A stretch of DNA of 64,000 nt, taken from Candidatus Homeothermus arabinoxylanisolvens (GTDB lineage Bacteria > Bacteroidota > Bacteroidia > Bacteroidales > Muribaculaceae). The stretch covers positions 1-64,000 of the forward strand of contig LUJO01000005.1 in assembly GCA_001689405.1 (NCBI GenBank), read 5' to 3'. Within the stretch, counting starts at the first letter, position 1. Each line of letters starts with the position of its first letter. The notes beneath the pieces are model-generated. The model had not been told where the DNA came from. It saw only the letters and a list, made by a program, of their open reading frames with translations, and searched no databases. Below are positions 51,860 to 59,580 of this stretch, in pieces. The position numbers were made by a program, and so were the translations under genes.

Positions 51860-52656
51860 TGTTTGTTGTATTTGTCAATTATGTATTTTGACAATTGCGC
51901 ATATATATCTTTTGCTTCGCCTTGAAGCATTGACAGATGTTTTTCTATGACTGCGGTGTCGTTGCGCCGTGCGGGGCCGGTCTGTCCGTCGTGCGGGCCG
52001 GCGGTCAGCGCTTTTTCAAGGGTGGCTTCTATGAGCGGTTTCATTATGTCGAGGCCGAGACCAGAACTTTTCAATATCTCGGAGCAGTGTCCCCACAGAT
52101 AGTTGGTGAAATTGCATGCAAATACCGCCGCCACATGAAGGAGTGCACGCTGTTCGCTCGTGGCCGGATATATATGTGATGATATCAGCATGGCTATGCC
52201 GGCTATGCGCTGTTGCGTACTTTCCGTGTTGCCTTCGATGAATACCGGCACTTTGCTCATGTCTACCGGCACTGATTTCGAAAATGTCTGCATCGGATAG
52301 AGTACGCCGTAGGTTTCCGTTACTGGTTGCAATGCGCTCATCGGTACCGAGCCTGATGTGTGTACCCAAAGTCCGCCGCGCTTTCCGAGCGCTGTCGCCA
52401 ACGGTGTTATGGCGTCATCTTTTACCGATATTATATATATGTCGGCGTCGTCTGCAAGTTCCGACAGGTCATCGGTGGCGCAGGCTCCTGTGGCATCGGC
52501 AAGCTCCTGTGCTGCGCCTATATGACGGTTGTATATCTGTTCTACAGTCATATGGCGGCTTAAGGCCTTGGCCAGATGTGTGGCTACGTTGCCTGCTCCG
52601 AGTATTACGGCTTTCGCCGGGTTTTGTTGTGGTGTCGGGTTCAGCGTTCGGTCCAT
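51856..52656 (-). CDS. Rossmann-fold oxidoreductase with DUF2520 domain
   Basis: NAD(P)-dependent oxidoreductase-like protein of about 266 aa. The N-terminal Rossmann motif VILGAGNVATHLAKAL is followed by DADIYIISVKDDAI and, in the C-terminal helical DUF2520 domain, HVAAVFACNFTNYLWGHCSEIL with AGPHDGQTGPARRND. It resembles ketopantoate-reductase-like or F420-oxidoreductase-like enzymes, and the substrate is unknown. ATG 52656 is chosen; it overlaps the nitroreductase stop by 16 bp. A longer frame to 52743 has no supporting features. Confidence 0.85.
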   Translation of the reverse strand: MDRTLNPTPQQNPAKAVILGAGNVATHLAKALSRHMTVEQIYNRHIGAAQELADATGACATDDLSELADDADIYIISVKDDAITPLATALGKRGGLWVHTSGSVPMSALQPVTETYGVLYPMQTFSKSVPVDMSKVPVFIEGNTESTQQRIAGIAMLISSHIYPATSEQRALLHVAAVFACNFTNYLWGHCSEILKSSGLGLDIMKPLIEATLEKALTAGPHDGQTGPARRNDTAVIEKHLSMLQGEAKDIYAQLSKYIIDKYNKQ

Positions 52657-53177
52657 GTGCCGATGTGTACTTTCTCCCATTGCAGTTTGTCTACAGCCTG
52701 CGGTTTGCGTTCCTCTGCCTTGTGGCCTATTGTTATGATACAAACCGGTACGATTGTGTCGGGCATCTCAAGTAGATTTTGCACATATGTCTCCGACTCA
52801 AGGTCGTTGGCTGTGTATCGTCCTCTGACTTGTATCCAGCATGAGCCGAGGCCGAGATCGGCGGCCTGTAACTGTATGTAGGTGGCGGCTATCGATGCGT
52901 CTTCTATCCACGGATCTGACTTTTCGACATCGGCCGCTACGATTATGGCAAGGGCGCATCCCGCTATCGGACCGGCCCCATGTTCCTTGCATTTGCTGAG
53001 CGCTTCGAGTTTTGCGGAGTCTTCTACAAGAACAAACTGCCACGGACGGCTGCTTTTTGATGTCGGAGCCATGAGCGCGGCTTCCATCAGTGTCTTTACG
53101 TCTTCGGCTGAAATTTCGTCGGCGGTATACTTGCGTATGCTGCGGCGATTCACAATAAGATCATGAAAATCGGTCAT
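52641..53177 (-). CDS. Nitroreductase family protein
   Basis: FMN-dependent oxidoreductase of 178 aa. NRRSIRKYTADEIS near residue 9 and MAPTSKSSRPWQF near residue 36 form the flavin pocket, and LGLGSCWIQVRGR near residue 111 is the distal motif. It differs from the other nitroreductase of this window at 3212-3742. It is the first gene of the set leading through DUF2520 and kdsC to maf. Confidence 0.88.
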   Translation of the reverse strand: MTDFHDLIVNRRSIRKYTADEISAEDVKTLMEAALMAPTSKSSRPWQFVLVEDSAKLEALSKCKEHGAGPIAGCALAIIVAADVEKSDPWIEDASIAATYIQLQAADLGLGSCWIQVRGRYTANDLESETYVQNLLEMPDTIVPVCIITIGHKAEERKPQAVDKLQWEKVHIGTWTER

Positions 53178-53223
53178 AGTCTATGGTTTGTGTTAAACCC
53201 TCTTGGGGCGTTATGTTGTCGAA

Positions 53224-54207
53224 TTAGTCACGGCGGCAAACCCATGCATCAGGGTAGGCGCCGGCATATTCCGCTACGGCAAGAGGCGCTTGAGCTTCGG
53301 CATAGGTCTTTCCCGAGGATATATATATACGGTAGCGTCCTCCCGATTCCAATATATCCATGTCGCTCCCGTTTTTGTTGAGCGCTATAAATTCTGCCGC
53401 TTTCTCTCTCGTAGGCAATGATGCTATGATAAGGAAGTATGTGTCTGCCGGGCTGCGGTGTAAGCCGGCTTTTTCTTGCTGTATCGCCTTCTTTTCTTCT
53501 ACAATTGCAGTCGCTGTCGCCGGATCGGGAAGCGCTATTGTCAGTTGTATGTCCGGATTTATGTCGTTGACAAACAGAGGCTCCGCTTTGGGGGCTGTAG
53601 CGGTATGGGCCACGGCAATCCCGGCGAAGTCGGGCGTGTTTTCGATTATCGGGGTCGATATCGTAATACCGAGACCTATGAGCAATATTATTGATGCCGC
53701 TATCTTTAATATGCCTCTGAATGACAGCCGGCTGCTTTCTAACGGTAATATCACGCTTTCGGCCGGAATCTCCTCGACATTCTCGATTGTGATTGGCCGG
53801 GCTTTGACCGGACGCATACCGCATAGGCGCGGCGATATGAGGGTCGATGCGAACGGTTCAAAAATCAGGGTGCCTTCGGTGTTGCGGTGCAGCGAACCGA
53901 GACGTCCTATGGCGTATTCCCCGTGGGCCTCGATCTGATGACGCATTAAGTCGATTTCCTCATTCATGAGTGTCACGGCGTTGTCATATGTCAGACAGCC
54001 GCGACGGGCCATGGATGTGGCAAGCAGTCCGTCATTATGATTGATGTTGGGATTGAACGTGATGTTCCTCTTGGGCGGGAATATGCATCCAAGTTCCTTG
54101 TCTATGTATGCCGGGGCATTGCAGGCTATTAATGCTCCTATGCCCGGTATTACCACACAATCGTGACGAAGTATAAGATATTCTATATGCTTGTTTACCG
54201 AATTCAC
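53224..54207 (-). CDS. HU-like/CCDC81 domain protein with membrane helix and SPOR domain
   Basis: Predicted single-pass inner-membrane protein of 327 aa. Residues 1 to about 125 match the HU-CCDC81 bacterial domains (HIEYLILRHDCVVIPGIGAL, PPKRNITFNPNINHNDGLL). A membrane helix covers about 165-184. A polar linker follows, and residues about 256-327 form a SPOR domain (TYFLIIASLPTREKAAEF...YRIYISSGKTYAEA), which binds peptidoglycan stripped of side chains at the division site. The HU-like part would be cytoplasmic and SPOR periplasmic. The start is GTG 54207; the promoter box ends 5 bp upstream. Confidence 0.85.
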   Translation of the reverse strand: MNSVNKHIEYLILRHDCVVIPGIGALIACNAPAYIDKELGCIFPPKRNITFNPNINHNDGLLATSMARRGCLTYDNAVTLMNEEIDLMRHQIEAHGEYAIGRLGSLHRNTEGTLIFEPFASTLISPRLCGMRPVKARPITIENVEEIPAESVILPLESSRLSFRGILKIAASIILLIGLGITISTPIIENTPDFAGIAVAHTATAPKAEPLFVNDINPDIQLTIALPDPATATAIVEEKKAIQQEKAGLHRSPADTYFLIIASLPTREKAAEFIALNKNGSDMDILESGGRYRIYISSGKTYAEAQAPLAVAEYAGAYPDAWVCRRD

Positions 54208-54211
54208 ATTA

Positions 54212-54242
54212 CAAAGTTAAAAACTTATGGTCATATTTCAAA
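54212..54242 (-). promoter_or_regulatory. Promoter of the HU/SPOR gene
   Basis: On the minus strand TTTG (54242-54239), 19 bp, TAACTTTG (54219-54212): a full consensus. It lies so close to GTG 54207 that a leaderless transcript is predicted. Confidence 0.85.
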
Positions 54243-54264
54243 AGTTAACGACGTTTTATTTATC

Positions 54265-54276
54265 AACATCGATGTT
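54265..54276. promoter_or_regulatory. Perfect 12-bp palindrome
   Basis: AACATCGATGTT lies in the 207-bp gap between the fur-type gene and the HU/SPOR gene, upstream of the -33 element. Its left half is repeated directly as ATCAACATCG at 54294-54303. It is a possible operator. Confidence 0.4.
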
Positions 54277-54414
54277 AAAAAGAATGGGCCGATATCAACA
54301 TCGGTTGTCAGACAACGTGCCTGTGCTGTATTTTGGAAGCAATGTAAAAAGCGCTGCCCGGTAAAACTCGATTTTGACGCTGCCGCGTTGGGGTGGAAAG
54401 ATGGAGCCGAGTGA

Positions 54415-54837
54415 TTATTTCAGGCATTTGGGACAGATGCCCTTTATCATATAATTGATAGAAGATGGTGAAAATCCTTTGGGTATCTTCACCAAAGGCA
54501 CACTTACACTCTCGAAACAATACGTTTCCTTGCACTTCACACAATGGAAATGAACATGCTGGTCTGATATTGTATGGTGTCTTCCGCTGTGACACAACTC
54601 ATATTTTAAAGAGCGGCTTCCGTCTTCTATCACGTGGACGACCTCTTTATCGGAGAATAGTTCAAGTACCCTGAAAATACTTGCTTTGTCCATGGAAAAA
54701 CCCAACAGAGCCTCAAAATCCGCAAGGCTCACAGGGTGGGTCGCTTTCATCAGTTCTCTTAATACAAGTATACGGTTGGTCGTGGGTTTTATGCCCTTTC
54801 CTTCCAAGATATTTTCTATTTCGGCTGAAGTAATCAT
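54415..54837 (-). CDS. Fur-family metal-dependent regulator
   Basis: DNA-binding repressor or sensor of 140 aa with an N-terminal winged helix (about 1-80; TTNRILVLRELMKATHPVSLADFEALL) and a C-terminal dimerisation domain. The structural zinc site is complete: Cys99 and Cys102 in HFHCVKC, Cys135 and Cys138 in ICPKC. HTISDQHVHFHC supplies the His-rich sensing region. Length and spacing allow Fur, Zur or PerR; a Zur-like role is plausible but cannot be decided. Repeat copy C lies just before its promoter. Confidence 0.9.
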   Translation of the reverse strand: MITSAEIENILEGKGIKPTTNRILVLRELMKATHPVSLADFEALLGFSMDKASIFRVLELFSDKEVVHVIEDGSRSLKYELCHSGRHHTISDQHVHFHCVKCKETYCFESVSVPLVKIPKGFSPSSINYMIKGICPKCLK

Positions 54838-54849
54838 ATTCTATTTTTG

Positions 54850-54857
54850 CAAAGGTA
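54850..54857 (-). promoter_or_regulatory. -7 box of the fur-type gene
   Basis: TACCTTTG on the minus strand (54857-54850) is a consensus box 13 bp before the ATG. The only TTG nearby (54876-54874) is 16 bp away and belongs to repeat copy C. Confidence 0.65.
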
Positions 54858-54872
54858 CACTTAATTTATGAA

Positions 54873-54945
54873 TCAATGTAAGAAGACGGTTGTTAAATGC
54901 CGATCTGCTGTATTTTAATGCTTCAACAGGGTTTTGGGGTTGGCG
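54873..54945 (+). repeat. Dispersed MITE-like repeat, copy C (short form)
   Basis: The left 29 bp (caatgtaag...ggttgttaaatg) match copy A, and the right 40 bp (tgctgtattttaatgcttcaac...ggttttggggttg) match copy B read in reverse. The G/C-rich core is missing, as in an internally deleted element. Confidence 0.65.
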
Positions 54946-54980
54946 TAAAAGAATAGGGTCGCTGAAAGGCGACCCTATTC
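54945..54980 (-). terminator. Terminator of the M23 peptidase gene
   Basis: A perfect 12-bp stem, GAATAGGGTCGC (54951-54962) with GCGACCCTATTC (54969-54980), is followed on the minus strand by a T-run (plus-strand A's at 54947-54950). Confidence 0.88.
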
Positions 54981-55015
54981 TTACTGTATGATTTTATTTG
55001 TGAAGCAAAAACGTT

Positions 55016-55984
55016 TTATTTTACTTTCAGTGATTTTCCTACCGACAGGGTGGAGTTGCGGCTTATGCCGTTCAGCCGGCATAGCTTGTCGACAGTGGTG
55101 CCGTTGGCTTTCGCTATCTTTGACAGGCTGTCACCCTTCCTGATCTTGACCGTCGCGGCTTTTGACTTCGATCTTGAAGATGACGAAGCGAGTGCCTTGC
55201 TTGAAGTTTTACGCCTTTTTGCCGGAGAGTAGTCGCGGGCATCTTGATAGCTGCTCTTGTTGAATGTAAACTCGTCGGTATGGGTTGTCTTGTTCTCGAA
55301 GTCGAAGATGGCTGCCGGATTGATGGCATAGCCCATATAGCGGGTTTCGAAATGGAGGTGAGGTCCGGTAGAACGGCCTGTATTGCCTCCGAGTGCTATG
55401 GGATCACCGGCTTTTACATACTGGTCGGGAGTTACGAGAAATTTCGACAGGTGTCCGTATACGGTTTCAAGGCCGTTGGGGTGGCGTACTATCACGTACA
55501 GCCCGTAGCCTTTTCTGCGTCCCTGATTGCGTGTCAGTCTTACTTTGCCGTCAAATGCAGCGCGTATGGTGTCGCCGATCTGTACTTTCAGGTCGATGCC
55601 TTTGTGCATGCGGCGGAAGCGGCGGCGATAGCCGTAAGGCGATGTCACATAACCCATTGTCGGCATACAGAAGTTGCTTACGTCAATGACCTTTGTGTCG
55701 GGTACCACGGCGTTTGTATAGCAGTTTACCGCTTGGCTGTCCCAACCTTCTACATATATATCTTCTTCAGGCTCTTCTTCTTCGCTGAAGATGTTGTCCA
55801 TGTAGTCGAGGGTCTCTTTTAGCTTTATCTGTTCGTTGACGTTTGTCTGGTAAGCAAGCAGATCTTTATGCTCTGCATTATGCTGAGCCGGACGCCGGTC
55901 GTAAGTCGTTTGAGCAAGTGCTGAAAATGTCGTTACTAAGGTTAATGCGGCTACAGTGGTTAATTTTTTGATATTAAATTGCAT
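55016..55984 (-). CDS. M23 peptidoglycan endopeptidase with LysM domain
   Basis: Exported cell-wall hydrolase of 322 aa that cuts peptide cross-links. It has a signal peptide (about 1-25, ending SALAQ). The LytM/M23 domain (about 110-215) shows HKGIDLKVQIGDTI with the first zinc His, VYGHLSKF, and HLHFETRYMG with the HxH motif. A Ser/Lys-rich linker leads to a C-terminal LysM (about 275-320; KGDSLSKIAKANGTTVDKLCRLN) that binds glycan. ATG 55984 is chosen over TTG 56002. It lies 23 bp after ndk on the same strand. Confidence 0.92.
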   Translation of the reverse strand: MQFNIKKLTTVAALTLVTTFSALAQTTYDRRPAQHNAEHKDLLAYQTNVNEQIKLKETLDYMDNIFSEEEEPEEDIYVEGWDSQAVNCYTNAVVPDTKVIDVSNFCMPTMGYVTSPYGYRRRFRRMHKGIDLKVQIGDTIRAAFDGKVRLTRNQGRRKGYGLYVIVRHPNGLETVYGHLSKFLVTPDQYVKAGDPIALGGNTGRSTGPHLHFETRYMGYAINPAAIFDFENKTTHTDEFTFNKSSYQDARDYSPAKRRKTSSKALASSSSRSKSKAATVKIRKGDSLSKIAKANGTTVDKLCRLNGISRNSTLSVGKSLKVK

Positions 55985-56007
55985 CGGTTTTGTCTTTGTC
56001 AAATTAA

Positions 56008-56469
56008 TTAGATTTCGTCGGGAGCATAGTAAAATCTTAAATTTGTGGGACGGTAGGGGAATATCTCTCCCGGTTTGAAGAAGCGTGCAAGTTCGATTTG
56101 CCCGTTCTCAACACTGTCGGAAGCGTGTATTATGTTTTCCTGTCCGCTCATGGAGAAGTCACCGCGTATAGTGCCGGGGAGAGCCTTGCGTCCGTTGGTG
56201 GCGCCGGTCATCAACCTTACTACTTCAACCGCATCTTTACCTTCGAGGCACATGACTATGACAGGGGTAGCCATCATCGACTCCAGCAAGGAGGGGAAAA
56301 ACGGCTTTTCTGTCAGATGAGCGTAATGCTCACGCAAAATCTGCTCATCAAGCTGCATCATTTTAAGTCCGGTTATTACAAGACCTTTCTTCTGAAAGCG
56401 GCTGATGATGTCGCCAATAAGACCACGATGTACTGCAGATGGTTTGATTATAACTAAGGTTTGCTCCAT
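56008..56469 (-). CDS. ndk: Nucleoside-diphosphate kinase
   Basis: Balances nucleoside triphosphate pools by phosphate transfer through a phospho-histidine (153 aa). The active-site His115 lies in ENIIHASDS, and TNGRKALPGTIRGDF and the N-terminal TLVIIKPSAVHRGL are standard. A near-consensus -7 box (TAAAATTG, minus strand 56481-56474) lies just upstream, giving a very short leader. Confidence 0.96.
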   Translation of the reverse strand: MEQTLVIIKPSAVHRGLIGDIISRFQKKGLVITGLKMMQLDEQILREHYAHLTEKPFFPSLLESMMATPVIVMCLEGKDAVEVVRLMTGATNGRKALPGTIRGDFSMSGQENIIHASDSVENGQIELARFFKPGEIFPYRPTNLRFYYAPDEI

Positions 56470-56737
56470 TTCGCAATTTTAATGATTTTAACTTTATTCT
56501 CGTCTGTACCTCAAATATACAAAAACCATTTGAACCATTAATAGAAATTCAAAACAAAAAGTGTGAAAAATAATTGTCCGGAATTAAATGTGTTGCGTAA
56601 CTATCTTTATAATAGGGCGTTATGTAAAACATGTTTTAAAGCATATTTTGAACAACGCGCAGTTTTGTATTGTTGTGCGGAATAAATATTTGTTAAAATA
56701 TGTATTTTGCGAGGCGTCTTATTTAACTAAACCGCAG
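56470..56737. other. Non-coding spacer between recG and ndk
   Basis: A/T-rich 268-bp region. Apart from the ndk promoter area no gene, clear terminator or strong repeat is seen; a terminator for recG was not found. Confidence 0.5.
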
Positions 56738-58828
56738 TCAGCTTATGCGCGACCAGTCGACGAGCTTGTTGTCGAGCAGCGCAAGCTCGTTCTTGATAAT
56801 GGCGTTCTCCGGCTTTGCTAATTCCGGGTCTTCGTCAAGGATTTCATTCGCCTTATCACGAGCGAGGCTTACTATCTTGCCGTCGGTCGACAGGTCGGCT
56901 ATATGAAGCTCGAAGGGTATTCCGCTCTGCATCGTGCCCTCTATATCGCCCGGACCTCTCATTTTAAGGTCGGCCTCCGCCACGACGAAGCCGTCGGTGG
57001 TCGAAGTCATGATCTCAAGCCGCCGGCGTGTATCTTTGGTTATCTTATGGTGGGTCATGAGTATGCAGTAGCTTTGGTCGGCTCCGCGCCCGACCCGGCC
57101 CCTTAGCTGGTGCAGTTGCGACAGTCCGAAGCGCTCGGCGTTTTCAATCAGCATTACCGAGGCGTTGGGCACATTTACTCCTACTTCAATGACGGTCGTG
57201 GCTACCATGATATGTGCCTGTCCGGATGCAAACAGCTGCATCTGGAAATCCTTTTCGGCCGGCTTCATCTTTCCGTGCACATGACACACGCGATATTGCG
57301 GGAATAGCTCCTGAATATATTCATAGCCGTCTTCGAGGCTCTTCAGATCGAGTTTCTCGTTCTCTTTTATCAGCGGATATACGATATATATCTGCCGTCC
57401 CTCCTTCAGCTGCCGTCCTATGGCTTGGTATACCGGACGGCGGTTGTCGTCGTAGCGCAGCAGTGTCGTTATGGGCTTGCGGCCCGGCGGCAGTTCGTCG
57501 ATGACCGATACGCTCAGGTCGCCGTAGACGGTCATGGCCAATGTGCGCGGTATGGGGGTCGCCGTCATTACGAGCACATGGGGCGCGATTGAGTTCTTTT
57601 TCCACATACGTGCGCGCTGGGCCACTCCGAAACGGTGTTGCTCGTCTATTACGACGAAGCCGAGATTTTTGAATTTCACATTGTCTTCTATCACTGCGTG
57701 TGTGCCCACGAGTATGTGCAGCGAGCCGTCGGCAAGCTGTCGGTGTATTATTTCTCGGTTTTTCTTTGAGGTCGAGCCTGTAAGCAGTTTTATGTTTATT
57801 CCTATGGGGGCGGCAAGTTTGTAGAGTGTCTCGAAGTGTTGGGTGGCGAGTATTTCGGTCGGCGCCATCATGCATGCCTGTGTGCCGTTGTCGAGTGCTA
57901 TGAGCATGCACAATAGTCCTACGAGAGTCTTTCCGCTGCCCACATCGCCCTGCAGCAGCCGGTTCATCTGCCGGCCCGTGGTCATGTCGGCCCTGATCTC
58001 CTTTATGACTCTTTTCTGGGCATTTGTAAGCTCGAAGGGCATCTGTTCGTGGTAGAAACGGTTGAAATAATCGCCTATGCGCGGGAAGCGGAAGCCGGCG
58101 AGCGATGCGTTGCGCTTGCGGGCGTACCGCAATATATTCAGCTGCAGATACAGCAGCTCCTCCAGTTTGAGCCTGAACTTTGCATTGTTGAGGGCTTCCA
58201 GCGATTGCGGGTTGTGTATGTTGACAAGGGCGTCGCGCAGGGGCATGAGCCTCATGCTTTCTATTACCTCGCGGGGCAAGGTCTCGCTGATGGCGGGCGA
58301 TGCCGCCAGTGCGGTCTGTATCCAAGTGAATATTTGCCGTGACCCTATGCCTTGATTCCGCAGCTTGTCGGTGAGCGGGTATACGCCGCGCAGTCCCTGC
58401 ATGGCACCCGGAGCTGAAGGAGTGTCTATCTCGGGGTGTACCATGCTCCAGCGACCGTTGAATTCTTCCGGTTTTCCGAACACGATGTACTCGTTGCCTG
58501 TATGGTAGCTGTCGCGCAGCTGTTTTATGCGCCTGAACCACACGACCTCCATCGTGGTGGTGCCGTCGGTAAATACGCCCACAAGTCTGGTCTTTGCGCC
58601 CTCTCCCTGTATAGACATGGCCAGAAACCGCCCTTTGACCTGAACCGACGGCATGTCGCCTGTGAATGTCGATATGCTGTAGAACTTGGACCGGTCGACA
58701 TATCGGGTGGGGAAGTGGTACAGCAGGTCACGGTAGGAGCTTATGCCAAGCTCTTTGTTGAGCAGCTCGGCACGCTTTGGCCCCACGCCATGAAGAAATT
58801 TTATGTCAAGCGAGCGTAGGCGTCTCAT
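56738..58828 (-). CDS. recG: ATP-dependent DNA helicase RecG
   Basis: Branch-migrating helicase that remodels stalled forks and Holliday junctions (696 aa). The N-terminal wedge/OB domain covers about 1-250 (FLHGVGPKRAELLNKELGI; YHFPTRYVDRS). The motor has Walker A in LLQGDVGSGKTLVGLL, the DEQH box in VVIDEQHRFGVAQR, TATPIPRTLA and the C-terminal QLRGRVGRGADQSYCIL. It overlaps the ispD stop by 23 bp, so the two are co-transcribed. Confidence 0.97.
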   Translation of the reverse strand: MRRLRSLDIKFLHGVGPKRAELLNKELGISSYRDLLYHFPTRYVDRSKFYSISTFTGDMPSVQVKGRFLAMSIQGEGAKTRLVGVFTDGTTTMEVVWFRRIKQLRDSYHTGNEYIVFGKPEEFNGRWSMVHPEIDTPSAPGAMQGLRGVYPLTDKLRNQGIGSRQIFTWIQTALAASPAISETLPREVIESMRLMPLRDALVNIHNPQSLEALNNAKFRLKLEELLYLQLNILRYARKRNASLAGFRFPRIGDYFNRFYHEQMPFELTNAQKRVIKEIRADMTTGRQMNRLLQGDVGSGKTLVGLLCMLIALDNGTQACMMAPTEILATQHFETLYKLAAPIGINIKLLTGSTSKKNREIIHRQLADGSLHILVGTHAVIEDNVKFKNLGFVVIDEQHRFGVAQRARMWKKNSIAPHVLVMTATPIPRTLAMTVYGDLSVSVIDELPPGRKPITTLLRYDDNRRPVYQAIGRQLKEGRQIYIVYPLIKENEKLDLKSLEDGYEYIQELFPQYRVCHVHGKMKPAEKDFQMQLFASGQAHIMVATTVIEVGVNVPNASVMLIENAERFGLSQLHQLRGRVGRGADQSYCILMTHHKITKDTRRRLEIMTSTTDGFVVAEADLKMRGPGDIEGTMQSGIPFELHIADLSTDGKIVSLARDKANEILDEDPELAKPENAIIKNELALLDNKLVDWSRIS

Positions 58829-59513
58829 GTGCCATGTATATCGTTGCTACGTCAATGTCGGCCGGCATGGTTATCTTGATGTTGAATATGCCGCCTTCAA
58901 CCAGCGCTATGTCGGTATAGCCGGCGGCGGCCATTACCGATGCGTCGTCAGTGAAGCTGCTGTCATACGGCAGGTCATATGCCTTGATCAGCTTGTGCGC
59001 GTCGAAGGCCTGCGGTGTTTGTACGGCCCTTATGCTGCTGCGGTCTATAGGATGCGAGGCGCCGTTGTCTTCAATCATTCTCAGCGAGTCGGTCACCGGT
59101 ATGGCCGGTATCGAGCCGGATGCATGTATAAGTCCGTCGATAATCCTTTTTATCAAAGCCGTGTCGATAAGCGGGCGTGCGCCGTCGTGTACGGTTATTA
59201 TGCCTTCTTCGTCGGGAGCTAATTTTATTGTGTCGACGGCGTTCTTTACCGATTGCCAGCGGGTGGAGCCGCCTATTATTATTGTCGGAGAGTGGAAGCC
59301 GTATTTACCGCACAGGCCCTCCCACAGCTTCAGGTGCTCCTTGCTGAGTACAAGCAGTATGTCAGAGTCGGGCAGGGCATGGCGCATCCGGTCTATGGTG
59401 TGCATGAGCACGGGGCGTCCGGCGAGAGGCTGAAACTGTTTTGGACAGTCTGACCCGAAGCGTCTGCCGCTTCCTGCCGCCACGATTATGTTGTATATGT
59501 TTTTATCCTTCAT
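58806..59513 (-). CDS. ispD: 2-C-methyl-D-erythritol 4-phosphate cytidylyltransferase
   Basis: Third step of the non-mevalonate isoprenoid pathway: CTP plus MEP gives CDP-ME (235 aa). The N-terminal nucleotide loop AAGSGRRFGSDCPKQF, VHDGARPLI near residue 107 and TDDASVMAA near residue 190 are diagnostic. It is monofunctional, without an IspF domain. A consensus -7 box ends 6 bp before the ATG. Confidence 0.94.
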   Translation of the reverse strand: MKDKNIYNIIVAAGSGRRFGSDCPKQFQPLAGRPVLMHTIDRMRHALPDSDILLVLSKEHLKLWEGLCGKYGFHSPTIIIGGSTRWQSVKNAVDTIKLAPDEEGIITVHDGARPLIDTALIKRIIDGLIHASGSIPAIPVTDSLRMIEDNGASHPIDRSSIRAVQTPQAFDAHKLIKAYDLPYDSSFTDDASVMAAAGYTDIALVEGGIFNIKITMPADIDVATIYMAHETPTLA

Positions 59514-59518
59514 CCATG

Positions 59519-59526
59519 CAAAAATA
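59519..59526 (-). promoter_or_regulatory. -7 box of ispD-recG
   Basis: TATTTTTG on the minus strand (59526-59519) ends 6 bp before the ispD ATG. No -33 element is evident. Confidence 0.6.
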
Positions 59527-59552
59527 ACGATTATGCTCCATTTAATAAAATA

Positions 59553-59580
59553 AAAAGGAGCTTATCTCTAAGCTCCTTTT
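59553..59580. terminator. Terminator between lpxH and ispD
   Basis: A perfect 11-bp stem, AAAAGGAGCTT (59553-59563) with AAGCTCCTTTT (59570-59580), has T-rich sequence on both sides. It would stop the ligA-lpxH transcript before ispD. Confidence 0.85.

Noticed and set aside
57321..58541. A 406-codon frame in another register inside recG
   Set aside because: Arg/His/Pro-rich shadow; recG covers the same bases with all helicase motifs.
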